The notes under the pieces are model-generated. The model searched no databases, was not told the DNA's origin, and was given only the letters and a program-made list of their open reading frames with translations. Source: Macrococcoides bohemicum (lineage in GTDB: Bacteria; Bacillota; Bacilli; Staphylococcales; Staphylococcaceae). From it: a stretch of DNA of 64,000 nt. Positions 22,916-32,487 of the stretch are shown here, piece by piece (positions within the stretch are counted from its first letter, which is position 1; each line of letters begins with the position of its first letter). The translations under genes were made by a program, and so were the position numbers. The stretch lies in assembly GCF_003259675.1 (NCBI RefSeq), contig NZ_PZJG01000009.1, positions 1 through 64,000 on the forward strand, given 5' to 3'.

Positions 22916-23752
22916 CCATTCAAACCAGACAATGCGATTCAAACCGTTAATATCCTGAACGACTTGTGGCGTAATGTGTGGATAAAGTTTCAAGACATAT
23001 TCTGAGATAGCCGCGCCTTGTGCATGTCCAATTTCAAATGCGACAAGGGCATCTGGATTTAATATATCCGGCATACGCTCGATCATACGTTTATACAATG
23101 CCAAACCATCATCTTCTGCAAATAAAGCGATATGGGGATCATGCAATGCACTTTCATTCATTAACTCTAGTTCACTTTGTGCAATATACGGCGGGTTACT
23201 TATTAAACAGTCTACCCTAATTCCACGATTAATTAACGGTTCGAGTAAATCGCCTTCTAAAAAGGTGACCTCTGCGTTAAGTGCTGCTGCATTATTACGT
23301 GCAGTATTGAGCGCATCACTAGAAATGTCTACGGCATAAGCTTTAGTTCCCTGTAACTCTAAGGCAAGAGATATTGCGATAGCGCCACTACCTGTACCGA
23401 TATCAGCGAAAGATTGATGATTGCTCCATTTTTCAATGACAAGAGATACAAGCTCTTCCGTTTCATTGCGTGGCACAAGTACATCTTTTGTCACCATAAA
23501 CTTGCGGTCATAGAACATTTGAAACCCGGTAATATGTGCAAGCGGTATATGATGTGCTAACTGTTCGATACCTGTTAGATAACGCGTTCGTTCTTCTTCA
23601 GTCAGTTGTTTATTATCCATCATTATATCCATTTGTGATAGCTCAAACAGATCCATCATTAAATATCTCGCACCGATTACTGGTTCCTCATTTTGTGATA
23701 AAACCGCTTCACCTTGTTTAATCAGCTGCTGGACGTTATAGTACGCCATCAT
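22907..23752 (-). CDS. prmC: Release factor glutamine methyltransferase PrmC
   Basis: 281 aa. Methylates the GGQ glutamine of release factors. SAM site [15 protein letters not shown] and the catalytic NPPY ([10 protein letters not shown]) are present. Start overlaps prfA, its substrate, by 17 bases, the usual prfA-prmC coupling. Confidence 0.96.
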   Translation of the reverse strand: MMAYYNVQQLIKQGEAVLSQNEEPVIGARYLMMDLFELSQMDIMMDNKQLTEEERTRYLTGIEQLAHHIPLAHITGFQMFYDRKFMVTKDVLVPRNETEELVSLVIEKWSNHQSFADIGTGSGAIAISLALELQGTKAYAVDISSDALNTARNNAAALNAEVTFLEGDLLEPLINRGIRVDCLISNPPYIAQSELELMNESALHDPHIALFAEDDGLALYKRMIERMPDILNPDALVAFEIGHAQGAAISEYVLKLYPHITPQVVQDINGLNRIVWFEWCE

Positions 23753-24812
23753 TTAATGCTTCTAATTTAGACGTTTGTTCTGCGATTGTTAACGCATCGA
23801 TGATTTCGCTTAATTTACCTTCTACAATCTGATCCAGCTTTTGAATCGTTAAACCGATACGGTGATCCGTTACACGGTTTTGAGGATAATTGTATGTTCT
23901 AATACGTTCAGAACGGTCACCAGTACCTACTGCTGATTTACGTTGTTCAGAATACTTCGCCTGTTCTTCCTGTAATTTCGCATCAAATACACGCGTTTTA
24001 AGTAATTTTAATGCTTTTTCACGGTTTTTAATTTGAGATTTTTCTGAAGACGTTGCCACAATCCCAGTCGGAATATGCGTAATACGTACTGCTGAGTCAG
24101 TTGTGTTAACGTGCTGACCACCAGAACCAGATGAACGATACGTCTCAATACGTAAATCTTCCTGACGGATTTCAATTTCTACATCTTCTACTTCTGGTAA
24201 TACCGCTACTGTTGCTGTAGACGTATGAATACGTCCACCACTTTCAGTCGTTGGGATACGCTGTACACGGTGGGCACCATTTTCGAATTTCAATTTACTG
24301 TATGCACCTTTTCCGATAATTGTGAAACTAATTTCTTTAAATCCACCATGGTCCGCTTCATTCGTTTCCATAACTTCAATCTTCCACCCTTGTTCTTCTG
24401 AGAATCTTGAATACATACGGAATAAGTCTCCAGCAAATATATTCGCTTCATCTCCACCAGCTGCTCCACGAATCTCCATCACTACGTTCTTATCATCCAT
24501 AGGATCTTTTGGAATTAATAATAGTTTCATCTTTTCTTCTAATACTGGAATTTGCGGTTTTAATTCATTAATTTCTTCTTTAATCATTTCCTGCTCATCT
24601 GCATCACTTGCGTCACCCATCATTTCTAATGCTTCTTCAAGTTGTTGCTTCACTTCTTTATACGCTCTAAATGCTTCAACTGTTTCCTGAAGATCAGCCT
24701 GTTCTTTTGAGTATTCTCTTAATTTATCGGTATCACTTACGATATCCGGATCACTTAACAATTCATTTAATTGTTCATAACGTTGTTCTACGATTTCTAA
24801 CTGATCAAACAT
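23736..24812 (-). CDS. prfA: Peptide chain release factor 1
   Basis: 358 aa. Recognises UAG and UAA. Codon-reading PxT-type region and catalytic GSGGQHVN are seen. SD AAAAAGGAG. Begins about 40 bases after tdk. Confidence 0.97.
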   Translation of the reverse strand: MFDQLEIVEQRYEQLNELLSDPDIVSDTDKLREYSKEQADLQETVEAFRAYKEVKQQLEEALEMMGDASDADEQEMIKEEINELKPQIPVLEEKMKLLLIPKDPMDDKNVVMEIRGAAGGDEANIFAGDLFRMYSRFSEEQGWKIEVMETNEADHGGFKEISFTIIGKGAYSKLKFENGAHRVQRIPTTESGGRIHTSTATVAVLPEVEDVEIEIRQEDLRIETYRSSGSGGQHVNTTDSAVRITHIPTGIVATSSEKSQIKNREKALKLLKTRVFDAKLQEEQAKYSEQRKSAVGTGDRSERIRTYNYPQNRVTDHRIGLTIQKLDQIVEGKLSEIIDALTIAEQTSKLEALNDGVL

Positions 24813-24855
24813 ATATATTTACTCCTTTTTAAGTTTATTTAATGTGTTTCATATT

Positions 24856-25431
24856 TTATTTCGGAACGATATGATGCTCACGACATCTCGGTTCATAACT
24901 TTCTTTTGCACCAACTAAAATAATCGGATCATCAAAGCGCGCTGGCTCACCGTTAATAAGGCGTTGTGTTCTTGAACTCGGGGCACCACATACACTGCAC
25001 ACTGCCTGCAACTTTGTAACATGTTCAGCAACTGCCATGATTTCAGGTACGGGTTCAAAAGGTACACCTCTGAAGTCCATATCTAAACCAGCAGTAATAA
25101 CACGATATCCTTCTTCAGCAAGCTGTGTTGCTACACCGACGATATCATTATCAAAAAACTGAATTTCATCTATTGCAATAATATCATGGTCTTCCTGCAC
25201 ATGTTCCATTATTTCAGAAGAATGCGAGACATTAACTGCTTCAACTTTGTTGCCATTATGAGAGACGACTTCTAAATCGCTATATCTGTCGTCGATGGAT
25301 GGTTTAAAGACGATGACACGCTGCTTCGCAAAAAGTCCGCGACGCACACGACGAATCAATTCTTCACTTTTCCCGCTAAACATACTACCCGTAATACACT
25401 CTATCCAACCCGAATGATACTGCTCATACAT
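24856..25431 (-). CDS. tdk: Thymidine kinase
   Basis: 191 aa from MYEQYHSGW. Type II (zinc) thymidine kinase: P-loop [11 protein letters not shown], lasso region and zinc cysteines in [13 protein letters not shown] plus a late Cys. Salvages thymidine to dTMP. Confidence 0.95.
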   Translation of the reverse strand: MYEQYHSGWIECITGSMFSGKSEELIRRVRRGLFAKQRVIVFKPSIDDRYSDLEVVSHNGNKVEAVNVSHSSEIMEHVQEDHDIIAIDEIQFFDNDIVGVATQLAEEGYRVITAGLDMDFRGVPFEPVPEIMAVAEHVTKLQAVCSVCGAPSSRTQRLINGEPARFDDPIILVGAKESYEPRCREHHIVPK

Positions 25432-25526
25432 CTTGAATGCCACCTTTTTAAGTCATAATCGCTTTATTATATCATAATTTAACCCTATATTACATTGTGA
25501 TTTAAAACTCATCTTGAACATTAAAA

Positions 25527-25556
25527 AAACTCCTACACCAAAAGGTATAAGAGTTT
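25527..25556 (-). terminator. Terminator of rpmE2
   Basis: Stem AAACTC/GAGTTT (25527-25532 with 25551-25556) with an inner TACACC/GGTATA helix and a run of T on the minus strand. Confidence 0.75.
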
Positions 25557-25568
25557 AAAGCTTCAGTA

Positions 25569-25823
25569 TTAGTTATTTGACTTAAGACCGAATTTTTTGT
25601 TGAAACGTTCAACACGTCCATCCGCAGATGCGAATTTTTGACGGCCTGTGTAGAATGGGTGAGAGTCAGAAGAAATATCCAAACGGATTACTGGGTACTC
25701 GTTTCCATCTTCCCAAGTCATTGTTTCTTTTGATTTACGTGTAGATCCACTTAAGAATTTGAAGTCTGTAGTAGAATCTAAAAAGATTACTTTTTGATAA
25801 TCTGGGTGAATTCCTGGTTTCAT
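25569..25823 (-). CDS. rpmE2: Ribosomal protein bL31, type B
   Basis: 84 aa. Lacks the CxxC zinc pair, so it is the zinc-free B form that is used in zinc shortage or, as in staphylococci, as the sole bL31. [16 protein letters not shown] and [11 protein letters not shown] are typical. It has its own promoter between rho and the gene. Confidence 0.95.
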   Translation of the reverse strand: MKPGIHPDYQKVIFLDSTTDFKFLSGSTRKSKETMTWEDGNEYPVIRLDISSDSHPFYTGRQKFASADGRVERFNKKFGLKSNN

Positions 25824-25830
25824 AATTGTT

Positions 25831-25850
25831 TTCAGCTCCTTTGCCCTGAA
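25831..25850 (-). promoter_or_regulatory. Hairpin sequestering the rpmE2 ribosome site
   Basis: In the minus-strand leader TTCAG and CTGAA (25846-25850, 25831-25835) can pair around a loop that holds AAAGGAG. A short palindrome (25873-25889) lies upstream. This would suit translational autocontrol by bL31, but the five-base stem is weak. Confidence 0.35.
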
Positions 25851-25901
25851 CCATCTGGAACAGAGTTATTTCGTGAAATATTTTCACGTCAATACTTACA
25901 T

Positions 25902-25930
25902 ATTATATACGTCTCACTATAAAAAAGCAA
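25902..25930 (-). promoter_or_regulatory. Promoter of rpmE2
   Basis: TTGCTT (25925-25930), 17 bases, TATAAT (25902-25907) on the minus strand, about 75 bases before the start codon. Confidence 0.65.
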
Positions 25931-25939
25931 GGTTAAATT

Positions 25940-27256
25940 TTAAATGATCGGTTTACCTGATTTTGCACTTTCGACCATGCGCTCACCGAGTTGTTTAAAG
26001 AAATCTTCGTTTGATTCACTTTGTTTTAGTCGGCGTAAGAAACGTTCCGTAAAGTCATTGCTATCCGTAAATAAATTTCTCAGCTGCCAAACCATCTCTA
26101 ATTCTTTCTTATCAAGTAATAATTCCTCTTTACGTGTTGAACTTCTGCGGATATCAATAGCCGGATAAACACGTTTTTCAGCAAGCTTTCTATCTAATGT
26201 AAGCTCCATGTTTCCTGTCCCTTTGAACTCTTCATAGATCATATCATCCATACGTGAACCTGTTTCAACAAGCGCTGTAGATAGAATCGTCAAACTTCCA
26301 CCTGCTTCAATGTTACGCGCCGCTCCGAAAAATGCTTTCGGACGATGCAGACTGGCAGGATCTAATCCACCTGATAATGTACGACCACTCGGTGGTACCA
26401 CTAAGTTATAGGCACGTGCTAGTCGCGTAATTGAATCCATTAAGATAATGACGTCTTCACCAATCTCAACAAGACGTTTCGCACGCTCTAATAACAGTTC
26501 AGCCACTTTTACGTGATGTTCTGGTGGCTCATCAAATGTTGAATGTACTACTTCTGCTGCTTCTACCGAACGCTCTAAATCCGTTACCTCTTCAGGACGT
26601 TCACCGACAAGTAAGATAAACAATTTCGCTTCAGGATGATTAACACAGATTGCATTTGCGATTTCTTTCAGCAATGACGTTTTCCCTGCTTTAGGAGGTG
26701 CTACAATCATACCACGTTGCCCAAATCCAATTGGTGTCACTAAATCCATTATGCGCGTTGAATATGCTGTCTTCGTTGTTTCAAGACGAATTCTTGTATC
26801 CGGATATAGTGGGGTTAACGCCTGGAAGTGAGGACGCTTCTTAACCTCTTCAGCATTTTGATCATTGACGAAGTCTACTTGCAATAATCCGTAATATTTC
26901 TCATTTTCTTTTGGTTTACGAACTTTGCCGGTAACTTTGTCCCCTTTTTTAATCTCAAAACGACGAATCTGACTGGCAGAGATATAAATATCTTTCTCAC
27001 CTTTTGAATAGTTAACCGTTCTTAAAAACCCGTATCCATCAGGCTGTATATCATCTAATATACCTTCCATATAATAGTTTCCGTCTTTCTCCATCTGTTT
27101 TTCCATGATGGCCAGCACTAACTCTTTTTTATTCAATTTACTATAATTAACAAGACCTAGTTCTTTCGCTTTTGCTGTTAATGCTTTTGTTGTATGATTT
27201 TTGTATAATTCGTGAAAAGACTCATACTGAGGGCTTGTTCTCACTTTTTCTACCAT
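25940..27256 (-). CDS. rho: Transcription termination factor Rho
   Basis: 438 aa from MVEKVRTSPQYES (an ATG four codons upstream has no ribosome site). RNA-binding N-terminal domain (GYGFLR, YISASQIRRF), Walker A APPKAGKTSLL and the secondary-site/Q-loop regions are normal. Compact form without the inserted domains of actinobacterial Rho. Confidence 0.96.
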   Translation of the reverse strand: MVEKVRTSPQYESFHELYKNHTTKALTAKAKELGLVNYSKLNKKELVLAIMEKQMEKDGNYYMEGILDDIQPDGYGFLRTVNYSKGEKDIYISASQIRRFEIKKGDKVTGKVRKPKENEKYYGLLQVDFVNDQNAEEVKKRPHFQALTPLYPDTRIRLETTKTAYSTRIMDLVTPIGFGQRGMIVAPPKAGKTSLLKEIANAICVNHPEAKLFILLVGERPEEVTDLERSVEAAEVVHSTFDEPPEHHVKVAELLLERAKRLVEIGEDVIILMDSITRLARAYNLVVPPSGRTLSGGLDPASLHRPKAFFGAARNIEAGGSLTILSTALVETGSRMDDMIYEEFKGTGNMELTLDRKLAEKRVYPAIDIRRSSTRKEELLLDKKELEMVWQLRNLFTDSNDFTERFLRRLKQSESNEDFFKQLGERMVESAKSGKPII

Positions 27257-27385
27257 TTCTACACCCATTTCTATATTAATTTATCAATAAATCTATATGC
27301 ATTCGTTTTGGAAAATTCAAAAAGAAAATAGAAGAAGTTTCAAGAGGAGTATCATTAGATAGTTTAGCATGTTTTGATAAAAAGA

Positions 27386-27413
27386 AAAAGCTCGAGCGTC
27401 TGCTCAAGCTTTT
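27386..27413 (-). terminator. Terminator of glpX
   Basis: AAAAGCTcGAGC pairs with GCTCaAGCTTTT around GTCT; T-rich tail on the minus strand. Confidence 0.75.
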
Positions 27414-27421
27414 AATTATGA

Positions 27422-28399
27422 TTAAATTGTATCTTCCTGATTGATTACTAAACCTGGTTTCTTCTCTAAACTATGGCGACCTTGTACGAAACGTACTGTG
27501 CCAGATTTTGCGCGCATAACTAATGAATGTGTTTCAGCATATCCGCCTTTAAACTGAACACCTTTCATTAATTCACCGTCAGTAACTGCTGTAGCAGCAA
27601 AGATTGCATCGTCACCTTTTACCATATCATCCAGTTGTAATACAGTGTTCGGTTCGATTCCCATCTTGCGGCAACGCTCTTCTTGTTCTACATCTTCCGG
27701 TAAAAGAATACCCTGGAAGTCGCCACCTAAAGCTTTAATACCCACAGCAGCAATAACGCCTTCAGGTGCACCACCTGAACCGAATAAAATATCAACACCT
27801 GTAAAATCAAACGCTGTATTAATCGCACCAGCAACGTCTCCGTGTTCGATTAACTTAATACGCGCACCCGCTTCACGAATTTCTTTAATAATCCCCGCAT
27901 GACGCTCACGATTTAAAAGCGTAGCTGTAACATCAGAAATATCTTTACCTTTCGCTTTAGCAACTGCATGTAAATTTTCTGTTACTGACTTAGAAATATC
28001 CACTACACCTACACAGTCAGGACCAACTGCAATTTTCTCCATATACATATCCGGTGCATGAAGTAATGTTCCTCTATCACCAACAGCTAGTACTGTCATT
28101 GCATTCCATGAACCTTCAGCAACAAGCGTCGTTCCTTCTAGAGGATCAACTGCGATATCAATTTGAGGACCTTCTTTAGTCCCTAGTTCTTCACCGATAT
28201 ATAACATTGGTGCTTCATCCATTTCACCTTCACCAATAACTACAACACCGTCCATCGGAATTGTATCAAATACTTCGCGCATTGCTGTCGTTGCTGCGTC
28301 GTCCGCTTCGTTCTTTAATCCTTTACCTACCCAACGCGCACTTTTAAGCGCTGCCGCTTCTGTAACTCTGACTAATTCCATTGACAAACTACGTTCCAT
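27422..28399 (-). CDS. glpX: Class II fructose-1,6-bisphosphatase GlpX
   Basis: 325 aa from [17 protein letters not shown] after GAGGAGAATGTTT. Gluconeogenic phosphatase; metal-site [11 protein letters not shown] and DPLEGTTL, and [11 protein letters not shown] are diagnostic. Matches ywjI of Bacillus in place between murZ and rho. Confidence 0.94.
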   Translation of the reverse strand: MERSLSMELVRVTEAAALKSARWVGKGLKNEADDAATTAMREVFDTIPMDGVVVIGEGEMDEAPMLYIGEELGTKEGPQIDIAVDPLEGTTLVAEGSWNAMTVLAVGDRGTLLHAPDMYMEKIAVGPDCVGVVDISKSVTENLHAVAKAKGKDISDVTATLLNRERHAGIIKEIREAGARIKLIEHGDVAGAINTAFDFTGVDILFGSGGAPEGVIAAVGIKALGGDFQGILLPEDVEQEERCRKMGIEPNTVLQLDDMVKGDDAIFAATAVTDGELMKGVQFKGGYAETHSLVMRAKSGTVRFVQGRHSLEKKPGLVINQEDTI

Positions 28400-28510
28400 A
28401 AACATTCTCCTCTGCATTAGATATGTAACATCGTTAATAGTATAACACATTCCAATATTATGCGTACCATTAGTTGTAAAATGATACTTATTTTTTAAAG
28501 ACAAAATAAA

Positions 28511-28544
28511 AAGCCTACCTGCTGACTATTCAGCAAGTAGGCTT
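28511..28544 (-). terminator. Terminator of the HxlR gene
   Basis: 15-bp stem with one mismatch (28511-28525 with 28530-28544), four-base loop, A/T-rich tail on the minus strand. Confidence 0.85.
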
Positions 28545-28548
28545 CCTA

Positions 28549-28878
28549 TTATGCTTGTTTTTCGTCTAGTTCTAAGTGCTCTTGTGCCCATGTTTCAATC
28601 GGATGCATCGCTTCAGATAAGGCATAACCTTTATCCGTTAATACATATTTAATTGAAAGCGGGGTTGTAGAAACAACTTTTTTTTCGACAAGGCCCCATT
28701 CAGCTAATTCACTCAACTTCAAACTTAATGCACGTGGCGTAATTGATTTTAAGTCACGTTTCATATCAGAAAAATGTGCAGAGCGATCATCTGAACGCGA
28801 TAAATAGTTTATAAGTAGGCCATTCCAACTGCGACCAAGAATCTTAAACGTCTCTTCTAAATACGGACATACTTCCAT
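28549..28878 (-). CDS. HxlR/HypR-type winged-helix regulator
   Basis: 109 aa from the ATG after AGAGGTGAGTCAT. HxlR domain covers nearly the whole protein (LGRSWNGLLINYL, FSDMKRDLKSITPRALSLKL). A single N-terminal Cys (Cys4, EVCPYLEETF) sits where redox- or aldehyde-sensing HxlR proteins carry theirs. Family members usually regulate an adjacent gene, but none here is an obvious target; it is an extra gene within the glpX-murZ block. Confidence 0.85.
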   Translation of the reverse strand: MEVCPYLEETFKILGRSWNGLLINYLSRSDDRSAHFSDMKRDLKSITPRALSLKLSELAEWGLVEKKVVSTTPLSIKYVLTDKGYALSEAMHPIETWAQEHLELDEKQA

Positions 28879-28966
28879 ATGACTCACCTCTTTATATTAC
28901 TATTGTACACCGATATAAAAAATATATCAAATATATTTTTTATATATTTGTTGCTGCTTAAGAAAA

Positions 28967-28987
28967 AAAACGGCATTTGGCCGTTTT
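28967..28987 (-). terminator. Terminator of murZ
   Basis: 8-bp stem AAAACGGC/GCCGTTTT with five-base loop, and eight A before it that give a T-run on the minus strand. Confidence 0.9.
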
Positions 28988-28997
28988 AGAAAATTCA

Positions 28998-30257
28998 TTA
29001 TTGTATCTCTTCTCTCCAGATATCTGCACCAAGCGCCTTTAGCTTCTCAACAATACCGCTGTATCCACGGTCGATATGTTTAACATTATAAACCGTCGTA
29101 ATACCTTCAGCAGCAAGACCTGCGATAACTAAACAAGCACCTGCACGCAAATCACTAGCAGCAACTTCTGCACCTGATAGTTGAGATGGTTTAATAATTG
29201 CAGTACCACCAGACTCAGTGATATCACCGTTCATACGTGATAATTCATCAACATGTTTGAATCGGGCTGGATAGATAGTATCCGTTATCGTACTTTGACC
29301 CTCTGCCATAAATAATAATGGTGTAAAAGGTTGTTGTAAATCAGTCGCAAATCCAGGATAAACATTTGTCGTAATCGTTACTGGATTATATTTTTCCGGT
29401 TTAGAAATTAAAGCTTGATCTTCACCGATTTGAACATTAACACCCATTTCAATCAATTTAGCAGTTAGTGGTTCCATATGTAAGGGTATGATATTTTCAA
29501 TTAATACTTCCTCACCCATCATTGCAGCGGCACACATATATGTACCAGCTTCAATTCTATCAGGAATAATTGTGTGTGAAGTACCTTGAAGTGATTCAAC
29601 ACCTTCAATTTTTAAAGTATCCGTACCAGCTCCACGAATTTTCGCACCCATGTTGTTTAATAGCGTTGCTATATCAACGATTTCAGGTTCTTTAGCAGCA
29701 TTTTCAATGACTGTTTTACCTTTAGCCATCGAAGCAGCAAACATAATATTGATTGTTGCACCAACAGATACGACATCAAGAAAGATTTTCGCACCTTTTA
29801 ACTCTTTAGCTTCAAGATACATGCCACCTGCTTCATTCGTAACAGTAGCACCTAACGCTTCGAAACCTTTAATGTGCTGGTCAATAGGACGTGGTCCTAA
29901 AGGACATCCGCCAGGTAATCCAATCACACATTTCTTAAATTTTCCAAGCATTGCACCCATCATATAATATGAAGCACGTAATGATTGAACTTTATGATTA
30001 GGAAGTGGCATGTTAATAGCATTTGAAGGATCTACGGTTAAACGGTCGCCATCTAAAGTTGTCGTTATGTTCAAATCTTCTAATAAGCTCATTAAAGTCA
30101 CAACGTCTGAAATTTCTGGTAGACCTTCTAATGTAACAGGACTACTAGCCATTAAGGTTGCCGGAATTAAAGCAACTGCACTATTTTTAGCACCACTGAT
30201 TTGAACTGAGCCTTTAAGAGGATTGCCTCCTCTTATTTTAATTACTTCTTCTGACAT
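28998..30257 (-). CDS. murZ: UDP-N-acetylglucosamine 1-carboxyvinyltransferase MurZ (MurAB)
   Basis: 419 aa. Second MurA-type enolpyruvyl transferase; Lys24-Asn25 and active Cys118 in [10 protein letters not shown] are kept, so it should be active. Next to fbaA as in Bacillus and Staphylococcus. Confidence 0.95.
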   Translation of the reverse strand: MSEEVIKIRGGNPLKGSVQISGAKNSAVALIPATLMASSPVTLEGLPEISDVVTLMSLLEDLNITTTLDGDRLTVDPSNAINMPLPNHKVQSLRASYYMMGAMLGKFKKCVIGLPGGCPLGPRPIDQHIKGFEALGATVTNEAGGMYLEAKELKGAKIFLDVVSVGATINIMFAASMAKGKTVIENAAKEPEIVDIATLLNNMGAKIRGAGTDTLKIEGVESLQGTSHTIIPDRIEAGTYMCAAAMMGEEVLIENIIPLHMEPLTAKLIEMGVNVQIGEDQALISKPEKYNPVTITTNVYPGFATDLQQPFTPLLFMAEGQSTITDTIYPARFKHVDELSRMNGDITESGGTAIIKPSQLSGAEVAASDLRAGACLVIAGLAAEGITTVYNVKHIDRGYSGIVEKLKALGADIWREEIQ

Positions 30258-30394
30258 AATTGTACTCCTTTAACTTTTATCACACACATTTTTCTTATTA
30301 TTGTTGATTATTTTTATTATAAACTAATTCATTTTAGTAATGCAAAACAAAAAGTATGAAGTCAAATATAATCCAAAGGGTAAAATTAGTCAAG

Positions 30395-30426
30395 AAAAAA
30401 GACTGATATGCCATGCATATCAGTCT
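30395..30426 (-). terminator. Terminator of fbaA
   Basis: Perfect 11-bp stem (30400-30410 with 30416-30426), five-base loop and six T on the minus strand. Confidence 0.9.
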
Positions 30427-30443
30427 AAGTATGAAAATAAAAT

Positions 30444-31301
30444 TTAAGCTTTGTTAGAAGTACCAAATTCTTTAATTTTACCAATAACAGTTGCTTTAAT
30501 CGCTTCACGTGCTGGTCCTAAATACTTACGTGGATCATATACGTTTGCATCATTGTTTAATGTATCACGAACAGCTTTTGCTGAAGCGATTTGGTTTTCA
30601 GTGTTTACATTGATTTTAGCAGTACCTAAAGAAATTGAACGTTCGATATCTTTAGTTGGGATACCCGTACCACCGTGTAATACTAATGGTAAACCTGTTG
30701 CTTTACCGATTTCTTCCATTTCTTTGAAACCTAAGTTTGGTTCACCTTTGTAAGGACCATGTACTGAACCTAATGCAGGCGCTAAGCAGTCAATACCAGT
30801 TTTCTCAACTAATTCCTGACATTCTTTAGCATCAGCGTAAACAACACCGTCAGATACTACATCATCTTCTTGTCCACCAACGCGTCCTAATTCAGCTTCA
30901 ACTGAAACACCTTTAGCGTGTGCATATTCAACTACTTTACTTGTGATTTCAACGTTCTCTTCGAATGAGTGATGTGAAGCATCAATCATAACAGAAGTAA
31001 ATCCAGCATCAATCGCAGCTTTACAGTTTTCAAAACTTGAACCGTGGTCTAAATGGATTGCTACAGGAACTGTAATTTCCATATCTTTCATTAAACCTTC
31101 AACCATTTTTACTACTGTGTAGAAACCACCCATATATTTAGCTGCACCTTCAGAAACACCTAAAATAACTGGCGCGTTTTCTTCTTGTGAAGCACCTAAG
31201 ATTGCTTGAGTGAATTCAAGGTTGTTAAGGTTGTATTGACCAACAGCATAACCACCTTCTTTTGCTTTGATTAACATTTCTTTCATAGAAACTAATGGCA
31301 T
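30444..31301 (-). CDS. fbaA: Fructose-bisphosphate aldolase, class II
   Basis: 285 aa. Glycolytic zinc aldolase; HLDHGSSFE metal site, [10 protein letters not shown] and VLHGGTGI motifs present. SD AAGGAGG. Leader holds a GTGCTTAAGCAC palindrome. Follows the spo0F-like gene as in Bacillus. Confidence 0.96.
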   Translation of the reverse strand: MPLVSMKEMLIKAKEGGYAVGQYNLNNLEFTQAILGASQEENAPVILGVSEGAAKYMGGFYTVVKMVEGLMKDMEITVPVAIHLDHGSSFENCKAAIDAGFTSVMIDASHHSFEENVEITSKVVEYAHAKGVSVEAELGRVGGQEDDVVSDGVVYADAKECQELVEKTGIDCLAPALGSVHGPYKGEPNLGFKEMEEIGKATGLPLVLHGGTGIPTKDIERSISLGTAKINVNTENQIASAKAVRDTLNNDANVYDPRKYLGPAREAIKATVIGKIKEFGTSNKA

Positions 31302-31392
31302 GGATAAAATCCTCCTTGTTTGTGCTTAAGCACTATTTTTATAAGGTAAGTATAGCACTTCGTTATCTTATTTGCATGTGCTAAGAATCGTT

Positions 31393-31740
31393 TTACGAAA
31401 ACTTTTCAGCGATTTTCACAACTTCGTCAATTGTAAACGGCTTCATTAAGACACCTGTTGCGCCAGTTTGCTTAATTGATTGAATCTCTTCATCTGTCTG
31501 AAAAGCGGAAACAAGATAAACAGGAACATCCGAGAATTTTCTCAGCTGATCTAAAGTTTCGTCACCCGACATGACCGGCATTTTACGATCCAGAAAAATG
31601 AGATCGTAATAATTCTCCTTTAACATCTCTAATCCTATTTTTCCGTTTTCCGCAATTTCAGTATCATAACCTTTCATTTTAAATATTTCCTGAAAAAGAA
31701 GTCGAATATTAGGTTCATCGTCAATTACTAATATTTTCAT
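31393..31740 (-). CDS. spo0F: Spo0F-type single-domain response regulator
   Basis: 115 aa: a receiver domain and nothing else. Asp7-Asp8, phospho-acceptor Asp51 (IFLDRKMP), Ser78 and Lys100 occupy the CheY/Spo0F active-site positions. It lies immediately upstream of fbaA on the same strand and divergent from DUF2529, the spo0F locus of Bacillus. No output domain, so it must hand phosphate to, or bind, another protein. No kinase or phosphotransferase that obviously fits is adjacent. The gene symbol is by position and architecture; the host is probably non-sporulating, so its role is unknown. Confidence 0.8.
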   Translation of the reverse strand: MKILVIDDEPNIRLLFQEIFKMKGYDTEIAENGKIGLEMLKENYYDLIFLDRKMPVMSGDETLDQLRKFSDVPVYLVSAFQTDEEIQSIKQTGATGVLMKPFTIDEVVKIAEKFS

Positions 31741-31805
31741 TTCATGTTTTCTCCTATTCATTTATGATATGATATGTGTTAAGAATTTTAGAAAGAAGGT
31801 TTACC

Positions 31806-32300
31806 ATGCTTAAAATATTTAATACGCAACTTAATGGTATCTTTAAAAAAATAGATATGCAAGAAGCTGAGCTGGATATAGCGGGCCGATTACTTGCACA
31901 AGCCGTTGTCGGAGAAGGTAAAATATACATTAAAGGATTTGGCGACTTAAAGCTTTTCGAGGAATTTGCTGCAAATAGTAAAGAAAGTTTATTCGATGCT
32001 GCAGTCTACATTTCTGATGCGTTAGTTGATGGAACAGATCGTATTCTTGTAATGAGCGATGCGTATGATGAAAGTACTGCTGAATTTGTCGATAGTCTGG
32101 AAGCACGAGATATCGACTACGTATTAGTATGTAATAAGCACGAAGATATTCGATCGATGAATTTTATCGATTTAAGTACACCACGTGCGCTGGTACCTAC
32201 TGAAGATTTCAGTCGTATTATTACGCCGCATATGATGGCGATGAATTACATCTACTATGCAATCTATAGTGTGATGCATGAGATGCTGGTGGAGGAATAA
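31806..32300 (+). CDS. ywjG: DUF2529 (YwjG) family protein
   Basis: 164 aa from MLKIFNTQLN after AAAGAAGGTTTACC. DUF2529 protein with SIS-like features (GRLLAQAVVGEGKIYIKGFGD, DRILVMSDAYD). Function unknown; conserved neighbour of pyrG and fbaA in bacilli and staphylococci. Divergent from the spo0F-like gene. Confidence 0.82.
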   Translation: MLKIFNTQLNGIFKKIDMQEAELDIAGRLLAQAVVGEGKIYIKGFGDLKLFEEFAANSKESLFDAAVYISDALVDGTDRILVMSDAYDESTAEFVDSLEARDIDYVLVCNKHEDIRSMNFIDLSTPRALVPTEDFSRIITPHMMAMNYIYYAIYSVMHEMLVEE

Positions 32301-32316
32301 GAAAAGAGTGATGAAA

Positions 32317-32474
32317 CAAGTCTGATATATTGCGTATATCGGACTTGTTTTCTTGATATCCACGATTTCGACGTGCATCTTGTCCGATATATCACGTATA
32401 TCGGACTTGTTTTCTTGATATCCACGATTTCGACGTGCATCTTGTCCGATATATCACTTATATCAGACTTGTTG
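32317..32474. repeat. 62-bp tandem hairpin repeat (2.5 copies)
   Basis: Units start at 32317, 32379 and 32441 (last one partial). Each unit holds a hairpin made of CAAGTCCGATATA-like arms around CGTATATCGG, joined by a nearly identical 31-base spacer containing GATATCCACGATTTCGACG. The third copy has drifted. A looser single copy of the hairpin seems to lie at 49162-49190 downstream of pdp. It may act as a bidirectional terminator between the convergent genes around it. Confidence 0.8.
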
Positions 32475-32487
32475 CTCTTACACATTA

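Noticed and set aside
24322-24690. 122-codon plus-strand frame
   Set aside because: Antisense to prfA, Ser-rich composition typical of an opposite-strand shadow.
32317-32474. CRISPR array
   Set aside because: The spacer part is constant and the repeat is itself a long hairpin; only 2.5 copies and no cas genes.
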